A stretch of 64,000 nt of DNA from Saccharopolyspora oryzae (GTDB lineage: Bacteria > Actinomycetota > Actinomycetes > Mycobacteriales > Pseudonocardiaceae), in assembly GCF_027853915.1 (NCBI RefSeq), contig NZ_JAQGLA010000022.1, positions 1-64,000 on the forward strand, read 5' to 3'. The position numbers and the translations under genes are program-made. Positions 54,481-61,802 of the stretch are shown piece after piece. Numbering within the stretch: the stretch's first letter is position 1; every line of letters starts with the position of its first letter. Below the pieces are notes generated by a model. The model was not told the origin of the DNA. It saw only the letters and a program-made list of their open reading frames with translations, and did not search any database.

Positions 54481-54687
54481 CGAATGCACCTCTTCCTGCT
54501 CGAACGTCTCTGTGCCGTCGGAGGTGACGCCTCGATGTGCTGCACGCCACCTTCGCCGCAGGCTCACCGTAGTTCGTCGGAGGGGTGTTCGCGGAGAATC
54601 AGGAGAGTGATTTCTCCTCCAGCTGAACAACAGCAATCCTGTTGCTCGTCACCCGTGCCTCGTGCTCCGCACGTCCGGCCCGGGCCC

Positions 54688-54748
54688 GCAGTTTCAATTG
54701 AAACTGTGATCCGCCGTGCCTGGAGTCCGCAGTTTCAATTGAAACTGT
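54688..54748. repeat. 61-bp bipartite palindrome element, copy D (inverted)
   Basis: Two identical palindromes, GCAGTTTCAATTGAAACTGT, at 54688-54707 and 54729-54748, centres 41 bp apart. The spacer is in the inverted orientation, like copy B (CCGCCGTG core). Confidence 0.9.
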
Positions 54749-54797
54749 GCGTCCCCGGCGTGTCCGGACCCCGACGCGCCGGTGCGTGTCGGGACTC

Positions 54798-54845
54798 CCG
54801 CAAATTCAATGGAAATCAGAGGTCTGATTTCCATTGAATTTGCGG
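54798..54845. repeat. Long inverted repeat built on TTCAATGGAA, copy 2
   Basis: A perfect 21-bp stem from CCGCAAATTCAATGGAA through ATCA, with a 6-base loop GAGGTC. The loop and inner stem (GGAAATCAGAGGTC) match copy 1 at 51693 while the stem base differs. It ends 62 bp before the cyclodeaminase-like start. Confidence 0.88.
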
Positions 54846-54907
54846 CGTTGGGAACCCCGGGCGGCTGGGGGATGGGGCTCTACCGGAGCGGGGTGGGGTG
54901 TGGCAGC

Positions 54908-55855
54908 GTGCCGCTCATGAGCATGTGGAGCGATGCCGACGTTGCCGCGGCGCTGGGCCTGGACACCGCGATCGCTTCGCAGCGGCTGGCGTTCGAATCG
55001 CTCGGCCGGGGCGAGGCGCAGCTGGCCGAGAAGGTCGCGATCCGGACCGGAGACGACACCGCCTTGTCCTACCTGAGCCGCCTGTCGCCCAAGCACGGCG
55101 CGGTGAGCAAGCTCGTCACCGTCCACCCCGGCAACGCCGAGCGCGGGCTGCCGGCGATCTCGGCGACGGTCCTGGTCATGGATCCGACGACCGGTCAGCT
55201 CGTGGCCACGCTGCAGGGCACGGCGCTCACCGAGATCCGCACCGCGGCGGGCAGCGCCGTCGCGGCGGACGCTCTGGCGCCGCCGGGCGCCGACGAGCTC
55301 GCGGTCATCGGCTCCGGCGTGCAGGCGCGCGCCCACGTGCGCGCGATCGCGCGCGTGCGCGGGCTGCGCGAAGTGCGGATCTACAGCCGCGGAGCGGAAA
55401 GGCGCGAAGCTGCGGCAGCGGAGCTGGCGGCGGAGCTGGGCTTGTCGGTGCGAGCGGTGGCGAGCGCGGAGGAGGCGGTGCGCGGAGCGCCGCTGATCGC
55501 CGCGTGCACCCTGAGCGCGGAGCCGGTCGTGCCGACCGGCGCGGTAGCGGCGGGAGCGACCGTGATCAGCGTCGGCAGCTTCGAGCACCACCGGTGCGAG
55601 GTCGACGCGGAGCTGGTCAAGCGCGCGGGAGCGGTCGTCGTCGACGATGTCGACACGGCCGCGGCGCACGCGGGCCCGATCGCGCGAGCGCTGGAGCGCG
55701 GCGACGTCACGCGAGAGCAGCTGCGAACGCTGGGCGAGGTGCTCGTCGGAGCGGCGCCGGGGCGCCGTGACGCGACGGAGGTCGTGTTCTACAACAGCGT
55801 CGGCTTGGGCGTGCAGGACGCTGCCGCGGCGCACGCCGTTCTCGGCACCCTCTGA
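54908..55855 (+). CDS. Ornithine cyclodeaminase / mu-crystallin family protein
   Basis: About 315 residues from the GTG at 54908 (GGGGTG 7 bp upstream); in-frame ATGs at 54917 and 54923 are alternatives. Family features: KLVTVHPGNAERGLPAISATVLVMDPTTGQLVATLQGTALTEIRTAAGSAVA, then the NAD-binding ELAVIGSGVQARAHVRAIARVRGLREVRIYSR. Members are ornithine cyclodeaminases, alanine dehydrogenases or imine (ketimine) reductases. Next to an amine oxidase and aldehyde dehydrogenase, an imine- or ketimine-handling role is plausible but not shown. The upstream divergent region carries two large inverted repeats. Confidence 0.83.
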   Translation: MPLMSMWSDADVAAALGLDTAIASQRLAFESLGRGEAQLAEKVAIRTGDDTALSYLSRLSPKHGAVSKLVTVHPGNAERGLPAISATVLVMDPTTGQLVATLQGTALTEIRTAAGSAVAADALAPPGADELAVIGSGVQARAHVRAIARVRGLREVRIYSRGAERREAAAAELAAELGLSVRAVASAEEAVRGAPLIAACTLSAEPVVPTGAVAAGATVISVGSFEHHRCEVDAELVKRAGAVVVDDVDTAAAHAGPIARALERGDVTREQLRTLGEVLVGAAPGRRDATEVVFYNSVGLGVQDAAAAHAVLGTL

Positions 55856-56040
55856 CCGGTCGAATTGAGCCGAACAGGAAGTTTGTCCAATTGAGGCGGC
55901 GGTGAGTTTTCGGTTGCACTGCGGTGAAAAGCCGGTTCAGGAGTCCGGTCCGCGCAGGCTTTTCCGTTGGCAGTGAAGCACTTGCGCGGTCCGCGAGGTC
56001 CGTTCGTCGTAATGCAGCTGAAAGCCTGCTGGGGCTCAGG

Positions 56041-56149
56041 GGAACGCATCCGCGCGCTTCGCGTCTTTCCCGGGTGCGTTCCATGGACGACCATCCCCGC
56101 ATCGCTTGAGCGCAGGAGCGATCAGGCGCAGCTCGCGGGGAGGAACGCA
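56041..56149 (+). promoter_or_regulatory. Possible RNA switch in the APC permease leader
   Basis: GGAACGCATCCG (56041-56052) pairs along 12 bases with CGGGTGCGTTCC (56071-56082). The same 3' arm can instead pair over 8-9 bases with GGAACGCA at 56142-56149, which includes the end of the Shine-Dalgarno sequence and the first base of the ATG. The leader thus holds a decoy copy of its own ribosome-site sequence. Confidence 0.4.
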
Positions 56150-57621
56150 TGCGCGACGAGACTTCCGCGACGGGTGGGTCGCTGTTCGGCACCGGACCGA
56201 ACGGCATCTTCCGCCGCACCATCCCGAAGCCGGAGGAGCAGACCGATCGGCGCATGCTGCGCGTGCTGGGCCTGCCGCAGCTGACCATGATCGGCGTCGG
56301 GGCCATCATCGGCGCCGGGATCTTCAGCCTGGCCGGCGCGGTGGCGCGCGACGTGGCCGGACCGGCCGTGCTGGTGTCGTTCCTCATCGCCGGCGTGGCT
56401 TCGCTGTGCGCGGCCTTCGCCTACGCCGAGTTCGCCGGGATGGTCCCGCGCGCCGGGTCGTCCTACACCTACGCCGCCGCGGTGCTCGGCGAGGTCGTCG
56501 GCTGGATCATCGGCTGGGACCTGCTGCTGGAGTACACCGCGATCGTCGCGACCGTGTCGATCGGGATGTCCGGCTACGTCGCGTTCCTGCTGGAATCGGT
56601 CGGGATCGACCTCCCGACCTGGATGCTCGGCGCGCCCGGCACCGGCGAGGGCCACCGGGTGGACCTGATCGCGATGCTGATCTGCCTCGGCGTGGCCTGG
56701 CTGCTCAACCGCGGCACCAAGACCTCCGCGAAGGTCGACGTGGTGCTCACCGTGGTCAAGATCGCGGTGGTGCTGCTGGTCGTCGTGGTCGGCTTCTCCA
56801 AAGTGGACACCGGGAACCTGACGCCGTTCGCGCCGTTCGGCTGGGGCGGTGCCGTCACCGGCGCGGCGACGGTGTTCTTCGCGGTCTTCGGCTACGACGC
56901 GCTGTCCACCGCAGCGGAGGAGTCCGTCGAGGCCCGGAAGCTGCTGCCCAAGGCGATGCTGCTCTCCCTGCTCATCTCGATGGTGCTCTACGTCGGCGCC
57001 TGCATCGTGCTCACCGGCATGGTGCCCTACACCGAGGTCAACCCGGACAGCGGTTTCTCCAGCGCCTTCGCCAGCGTCGGGATGCCCGGCGTCGCCGTGG
57101 TGATCGCGGTCGGGGCGGTGCTGGGCATCGTCACGGTCAGCTTCTCGTTCATGATGGGCGCTTCCCGGTTGTGGTACGCGATGAGCCGCGACGGGCTGAT
57201 GCCGAAGTGGTTCGGCGAACTGCACCCGGTGCGCCGGGTCCCGCACCGGGCGACCTGGATCCTCGGCATCGTCTCGGCGGTGCTCGCGGGTCTGCTGCCG
57301 GTCGAGGAAGCCGCCGAGCTGACCAACATCGGCGTGCTGTTCGCCTTCGTCCTGGTCTGCGCCGCGGTCGTGGTGCTGCGCTACCGCAAGCCGGACCTGC
57401 CGCGCGGGTTCCGCTGCCCGGGCATGCCGTTCGTGCCGATCCTCGGCGTGCTGTTCTCGGCCTGGCTGATGTCGTTCCTGGCGGGTGAGACCTGGCTGCG
57501 CTTCGCCGGCTGGCTGGTGATCGGCCTGCTGGTCTACTCGCTCTACAGCTACCGCAACACCCGCCGCGTGATGCCGGGCGGTTCGGTCGACCTCGCCTCC
57601 CTCGACGAACCCGCCCGATGA
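56149..57621 (+). CDS. APC-superfamily amino-acid permease (cationic amino-acid transporter type)
   Basis: A 490-residue membrane protein with about twelve hydrophobic segments. GLPQLTMIGVGAIIGAGIFSLAGAVA in helix 1 is the unwound substrate-binding motif of APC transporters. YAEFAGMVPRAGSSYTYAAAVLGE and VFFAVFGYDALSTAAEESVEARKLLPKAM are typical of the CAT-type subgroup. ATG 56149 follows GGGGAGG. It should take up amino acids, perhaps those used by the catabolic genes upstream. The leader can form competing hairpins around the start. Its stop overlaps the next start (ATGA), so the two transporters are made together. Confidence 0.87.
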   Translation: MRDETSATGGSLFGTGPNGIFRRTIPKPEEQTDRRMLRVLGLPQLTMIGVGAIIGAGIFSLAGAVARDVAGPAVLVSFLIAGVASLCAAFAYAEFAGMVPRAGSSYTYAAAVLGEVVGWIIGWDLLLEYTAIVATVSIGMSGYVAFLLESVGIDLPTWMLGAPGTGEGHRVDLIAMLICLGVAWLLNRGTKTSAKVDVVLTVVKIAVVLLVVVVGFSKVDTGNLTPFAPFGWGGAVTGAATVFFAVFGYDALSTAAEESVEARKLLPKAMLLSLLISMVLYVGACIVLTGMVPYTEVNPDSGFSSAFASVGMPGVAVVIAVGAVLGIVTVSFSFMMGASRLWYAMSRDGLMPKWFGELHPVRRVPHRATWILGIVSAVLAGLLPVEEAAELTNIGVLFAFVLVCAAVVVLRYRKPDLPRGFRCPGMPFVPILGVLFSAWLMSFLAGETWLRFAGWLVIGLLVYSLYSYRNTRRVMPGGSVDLASLDEPAR

Positions 57622-58985
57622 CCGGCTGGAAGCCGCGGGTCGCGGCCGGGGTCTTCGGCGCTGCGCTGGTCACCGCCGCGGTCGTGCTGGGGACCGGCAC
57701 AGCCGGAACGCTGTGGGGCCTCACGCCGATCGTGGTGTACGCGATCCTGGTGCTGCTCGACGTCGACGTCGTGCTGGCCACGCTCGGCGCGCTCGTCATC
57801 GCAGCGGTGCAGACCGGCACCGCGCCGTTGGCGATGGGCGAGCTGATGGGCGAATCGCTGGGGTCGTTCATCGCCGTCGTCGGGATGATCGTGCTGCTCG
57901 GCGGCGGTCTCGGCCGCGTGGTCACCGAGACGGGCGCGGCCGCGACCATGGTCCGGGCGGTGCTGCACGGCATCGGCATCAGCACCCGGTTGCGGTTCCG
58001 GCTCGGCGTGATGGCCTCCGCGACGCTGCTCGGAGCGGCGCTCGGCACGCTGTCCGGCGCGAGCGCGCTGCTGGTGCCGATCGTGCTGCCGATCGCTGCC
58101 GCGCTGCGGGTGACCCCGCCGTCGATGGCCGCGATGTTCCACGCGGGCACCGCCGCAGGACTGGTCACCGGGCCGTTCACGCCACCGGTGGTGACCATCA
58201 TGGGCGCGGCGCAGATCAGCTACGGCGAGTACCTGCTCAACGCCGGGATCCCGATGGCCGTGGTGGTCTGGCTGACCGGTCTCGGCATGTCCCACCGCAT
58301 CCAGCGCTGGACCGCCGGCGAGTCCTACCCGGAGGAGGTCGCCGAAGACCTGGCGCACGAACCGGCCGCGGCGAAGCGCGCGACGATCGGGTTCCTCGGC
58401 AGCATGGCGGTCCTGGTCGCGCTGGGCATCGTGTTCCAGGCGGGCTACACCTACGTGCTGATCGTGATGCCGGTCAGCGCCGCGATCACCGCGCTCCTCG
58501 GCCGCATGCAACCGGGCGCGGCGCTGCAGGCGATGTACCGGGGAGCGCAGCCGCTGCTGTGGCTTTTCCTGCTGTTCTGGCTGCTCAACCCGATGCTGGA
58601 GCTGCTGGAGAAGTCCGGCGCCTACGACGCGATGCAGCGGCTGATGGCCCCGACCCTCGACGACGTCGGACCGTGGTTGTTCTGCATCATCGTGCTGCTC
58701 GTGGGCTGGCTGGGGATCTCCGGCGCGGCCGTGGCGCAGGTCGTGCTGCTGCAGAAGCTGTTCGGCCCAGCGCTGGCTAGCGCCGGAGTCCCACCGGGCG
58801 CGTGGGCCGCGGTCCTGCTCGGCTCGTCGCAGATCGACTGGTTCGGCCCGTTCCCCGGGCCGGACATGATCGGCCAGATGGGATTGGCGCGCTCCCGGAA
58901 CCTGCGGATGATGATGTACAACGGCTGGGCGATCATGGTCGCCAACCTGGCCCTGTTCGCAGTGCTGTTCTTCGTCCTCACCTGA
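57618..58985 (+). CDS. Ion-transporter-superfamily membrane protein (anion or Na+/H+ exchange type)
   Basis: A 455-residue polytopic protein with about ten to twelve hydrophobic segments in two halves. The halves look like an inverted repeat: GASALLVPIVLPIAAALRV with GLVTGPFTPPVVTIMG in the first, and GISGAAVAQVVLLQKLFG with SSQIDWFGPFPGPDMIGQMG in the second. This re-entrant-loop pattern fits the IT superfamily (dicarboxylate, gluconate, NhaC-like). It overlaps the amino-acid permease gene by 4 bases. Substrate unknown; a partner for the permease, or an exporter of a co-product, is possible. Confidence 0.7.
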   Translation: MTGWKPRVAAGVFGAALVTAAVVLGTGTAGTLWGLTPIVVYAILVLLDVDVVLATLGALVIAAVQTGTAPLAMGELMGESLGSFIAVVGMIVLLGGGLGRVVTETGAAATMVRAVLHGIGISTRLRFRLGVMASATLLGAALGTLSGASALLVPIVLPIAAALRVTPPSMAAMFHAGTAAGLVTGPFTPPVVTIMGAAQISYGEYLLNAGIPMAVVVWLTGLGMSHRIQRWTAGESYPEEVAEDLAHEPAAAKRATIGFLGSMAVLVALGIVFQAGYTYVLIVMPVSAAITALLGRMQPGAALQAMYRGAQPLLWLFLLFWLLNPMLELLEKSGAYDAMQRLMAPTLDDVGPWLFCIIVLLVGWLGISGAAVAQVVLLQKLFGPALASAGVPPGAWAAVLLGSSQIDWFGPFPGPDMIGQMGLARSRNLRMMMYNGWAIMVANLALFAVLFFVLT

Positions 58986-59025
58986 CCCGGGTGGCGGGCG
59001 CCGGTCGTCCGAGGGGAGTGCGGTC

Positions 59026-59817
59026 GTGGGGTTCGCGGAGCGGATGCGGGCGGAGCTGGAGCGAGCGGAACTGCCCGGTCGCGTCGGGTTCGCCGCGTGG
59101 GACCTGGCGGAGCGCGAGCCGGTGCTGCTCGATGCCGAGCGGGTGGTGCACTCCGCGAGCACGATCAAGGTGCTGATCATGATCACCGCGCTGCGGGCCG
59201 TGCAGGCCGGACGGCTTGGCCTGGACGACCCGCGGGACCTGCCCGCGGAGCGCGTCGGTGGCGCTGGAGTCCTGCGGCTGCTGAGCAGCGTCGACCGGAT
59301 GTCGTTGCGGGACCTGATCGTCCTGATGATCGTGATCAGCGACAACGAGGCCACCAACGCGGTCATCGACGCCGTCGGGTTCGACGCGATCCGGGACTGC
59401 GCGGCAGATCTGGGCTGCACCGCGACCCGGGTGGAGCGGCACCTGATGCGCCACCACGAACCCGGCCGCAACGAGACCACCGCCCTGGACCAGGCCCGCG
59501 TGCTCGACCGCCTGGCCAGCGGAGAGGCGCTGCCGCCGGAGCTGACCGAGCACGCGCTGGGCGTGCTGGCCGAGCAGCAGGTCCGCGACCGGCTGCCCGC
59601 GCTGCTCCCCGCGGGTGTGAGCTGCTGGAACAAGACGGGCGAGCTCCTCGGGCTGCGCCACGACGTGGGCCTGATCGGCACCGGACGCCCGCAGCTGGTG
59701 ATCGCGGTCCTGGTCGACGAACTCACCGACGACCGCTCGCTCAACGACTACCGCGGCGGCCCGGCCTGCGACGCCATCGCAGCGCTCGGTCGAAGCGCGT
59801 ACGACGCCCTGCTCTGA
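59026..59817 (+). CDS. Class-A-beta-lactamase-like serine hydrolase without signal peptide
   Basis: A 263-residue protein with the three active-site elements of the penicillin-recognising fold: SxxK at Ser45-Lys48 (SASTIK), SDN at 105-107, and KTG at 203-205. The omega-loop region RVERHLM could align with the class A ExxLN element, but the Asn would be replaced by Met. No export signal is seen, so the enzyme is probably cytoplasmic and unlikely to protect against beta-lactams. It starts 40 bp after the transporter gene and is probably co-transcribed. An amidase or esterase acting on an imported compound is one possibility. Confidence 0.8.
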   Translation: MGFAERMRAELERAELPGRVGFAAWDLAEREPVLLDAERVVHSASTIKVLIMITALRAVQAGRLGLDDPRDLPAERVGGAGVLRLLSSVDRMSLRDLIVLMIVISDNEATNAVIDAVGFDAIRDCAADLGCTATRVERHLMRHHEPGRNETTALDQARVLDRLASGEALPPELTEHALGVLAEQQVRDRLPALLPAGVSCWNKTGELLGLRHDVGLIGTGRPQLVIAVLVDELTDDRSLNDYRGGPACDAIAALGRSAYDALL

Positions 59818-60050
59818 GGCCGGATCTGCGGAGCTCGGCGAACGCGGAACGGCTCGGAAGCACTGCCGCCAACGCGGCTGCGAACGCCTCCAGATCACTC
59901 GAATGCGTGTTCTAAAACGCGCTCTGACGTGGTAAGATCGTGTTGTCGGGCAGGGGATTCGGGCACATTTCGACCACTGTGGACTGTCGTGGTTCGGGCA
60001 CGCGGTTCGCAGTGGCGTTGAATGCTGCCCTCGGCCGCGGAGGGGTACTC

Positions 60051-60692
60051 GTGGACGGTGTGCACATCAGCCTCGGTTCGTTCCTGGACTACGCGCGCAG
60101 CACGCCGCGCGGCTGCGCGGGCATAGTTCGCGACCAGTGGGAGATCTACGTCGCCGAGACGAGCATGGCCTGGACGTTCTACGCGCCGTTCCGGTCGGCG
60201 CTGCGGAGGGCGGTGAACTCGCCGGACCCGTCGGCGGTCATGGCCGCGGTGGTGGAGGACGCGCGGCCGGTGCAGCAGCCGCACTTCCTGCAGCTGCACG
60301 AGGGATTCGAACGCTGGTGGCGGAAGGTGAAGGCCACCGGTGTTCCGCTGGAGTCCGCCATGTGGACGGTCGGGGAGCTCTCCGTCACCGTCTCCCGGCA
60401 CAGCGCCATGGCGTTGCGCCATCGAGACGGCAGCACCGAGGTCGTGCTGCCCTACCTGAAGGAGCCGGAACTCGGAACGGATTCGGCGAACCTGGCGCTG
60501 CGGGTGCTAGAGCACCTGGTGCCGGTCTTGCTGCCAGGAGCGGCACCGATGGTCCTGGACGTGCGACGCGGAAAAGCCATGCGGCTGCGCAAGAACGCGA
60601 ATCGAGCGGAACTCGACGCGATGTTATCCGCCGAAGCGGCCAAATACCTCACCCACTGGACGGCCATGGCCGAACTCCGCCGAGCCGAGTAG
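60051..60692 (+). CDS. Hypothetical protein, 213 residues
   Basis: I do not recognise a family. The GTG at 60051 has GGAGGGG 5 bp upstream. The product is soluble, with a mixed helix/strand look: VDGVHISLGSFLDYARSTPRGCAGIVRDQWEIYVAETSMAWTFYAPFR at the N-terminus, a Trp-rich middle (FERWWRKVKATG, MWTVGELSVTVSRHSAMALRHRDG), and a basic stretch RRGKAMRLRKNANRAELDAM near the end. Third-position G+C bias supports real coding. Upstream, between 59900 and 59940, there is an A+T-richer stretch with TAAGAT that could be a -10 element. A convergent terminator follows, so it is expressed alone. Confidence 0.65.
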   Translation: MDGVHISLGSFLDYARSTPRGCAGIVRDQWEIYVAETSMAWTFYAPFRSALRRAVNSPDPSAVMAAVVEDARPVQQPHFLQLHEGFERWWRKVKATGVPLESAMWTVGELSVTVSRHSAMALRHRDGSTEVVLPYLKEPELGTDSANLALRVLEHLVPVLLPGAAPMVLDVRRGKAMRLRKNANRAELDAMLSAEAAKYLTHWTAMAELRRAE

Positions 60693-60716
60693 CGGGACAG
60701 CTCCGAGCTGAACGCC

Positions 60717-60751
60717 GAGTGCGGCGCGGGTTTCGAGCCCGCGCCGCGCTC
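60717..60751. terminator. Bidirectional terminator hairpin
   Basis: GAGTGCGGCGCGGG pairs with CCCGCGCCGCGCTC (14 bp with one wobble) over a 7-base loop, between two convergent genes, 24 bp after one stop and 11 bp before the other. Confidence 0.85.
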
Positions 60752-60762
60752 CGGTGCGGATT

Positions 60763-61659
60763 TCAGCTGCGCCGGGGCTGGCGGTGCATCAGGCCGAAGC
60801 GCGACCACTGGGTCTCGGCGGCTTCGATGGACCGGCGCGTTCGTTCCGGGTCCAGTGTGGACAGCTGGGCGACGATCGCCTGCGCGACCGCCAGACCCGG
60901 CGCCAGCGAGGGGAAGAACGCCACTCCCTCGGCGGGGATCAGCACGACCTCCTCGGAGGCCGCGGCCAGGGCGGGGCTGGCGGCGTCGGTGAGCGCGAAG
61001 ACCCGCGCCCCGCGGCTGTGCGCCTCCTCGGCGGCCGTCACCGTGCTCTGGTAGAGCCGCCAGAAGCTGATCGCCACCAGCACGTCGTCCGGCTCGATCC
61101 GGGACATCGCGTTGGCCAGATCGGCGTCCTCGCGCACCACCGTCGCGTCGTACCCGGCCAGTCGCACGTTGTGCCCCAGCGCCGAACCGATCGCGACGTA
61201 GCTGCCGTTGGCGATGATCAGCACCTGCCGGGCCTGTGCGATCGCCTCGGCGATGGTCCGGAGCTGCTGCTCGTCCAGCCGCCGGTTCAGCACGGCGAGC
61301 GACTCCAGGTCCCGGCGCAGCGATGCCCCGCCGAGCTCGCCTTCGGTGCGCTGCGCGGCGGCGACCTCCGGAGCGCTCAGCGAGGACAGGTAGCGCGCCC
61401 GCAGTTCCCGCTGCAGGTCCGACCAACCGCTGAAGCCGAGCGCCTGGGCGGTCCGGCTCACCGTCGCGACGTTGACGCCGGCCAGCTCGGCGGCCTCCGC
61501 AGCGGAGCTGTAGGAGACCCGCCGGGGCTGCGTCAGCAGCACTTCCAGCACTGACGTGCCCTTGCTGCGCAGGCCGCGTTCGGGCACGCGCCCCCGCAGC
61601 CAGGCCTCGAATCCGTCGGGTTCCCCGGCTGCGCTGCTGGCGGCGCGGTCGGTGGTCAT
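60763..61659 (-). CDS. MurR/RpiR-family transcriptional regulator (HTH plus SIS domain)
   Basis: A 298-residue regulator. An HTH_6-type helix-turn-helix lies at about residues 30-95 (SSAAEAAELAGVNVATVSRTAQALGFSGWSDLQREL). The SIS sugar-phosphate-binding domain follows: ARQVLIIANGSYVAIGSALGHNVRLAGYDATVV, VLVAISFWRLYQSTVTAAEEAHSRGARVFALTDAA. Such proteins sense sugar phosphates, but in actinomycetes also control other catabolic operons. It is divergent from an MFS-GAF-amidohydrolase operon, and the 143-bp gap holds a 42-bp dyad suited to binding by this regulator. Confidence 0.87.
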   Translation of the reverse strand: MTTDRAASSAAGEPDGFEAWLRGRVPERGLRSKGTSVLEVLLTQPRRVSYSSAAEAAELAGVNVATVSRTAQALGFSGWSDLQRELRARYLSSLSAPEVAAAQRTEGELGGASLRRDLESLAVLNRRLDEQQLRTIAEAIAQARQVLIIANGSYVAIGSALGHNVRLAGYDATVVREDADLANAMSRIEPDDVLVAISFWRLYQSTVTAAEEAHSRGARVFALTDAASPALAAASEEVVLIPAEGVAFFPSLAPGLAVAQAIVAQLSTLDPERTRRSIEAAETQWSRFGLMHRQPRRS

Positions 61660-61717
61660 CGGGTTCCTCTCGTCGGTCGCTGCGGGTCAACGCGAACAGT
61701 AGTGATCGCGAGGTAAC

Positions 61718-61759
61718 GCAACAGGTATTGCATATCCAGATATCTGCACTATATGTTGC
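61718..61759. promoter_or_regulatory. 42-bp dyad, probable RpiR operator
   Basis: A+T-rich dyad centred at 61738-61739: outer GCAACA/TGTTGC, inner TGCA/TGCA and TA/TA steps, with 14 of 21 positions paired. It lies midway between the divergent RpiR and MFS starts, in the most A+T-rich stretch of the region. Confidence 0.55.
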
Positions 61760-61802
61760 CGGTCACTTCATCTGGTGCGGTGAACCTTCCTGGAGGCACC
61801 TC

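Larger units (their letters stand above)
54481..54907. other. Divergent intergenic region packed with inverted repeats
   Basis: About 425 bp with no supported gene, between the aldehyde dehydrogenase and cyclodeaminase-like genes. It carries both repeat families of the window: the bipartite element (54688-54748) and the long hairpin (54798-54845), 50 bp apart. Confidence 0.6.

Noticed and set aside
59905-59935. A KstR-like TetR operator (TAGAACACG half-site) before the hypothetical gene
   Set aside because: Only one half matches the TAGAACACGTTCTA-type palindrome and no steroid or TetR gene is nearby, so chance is likely.
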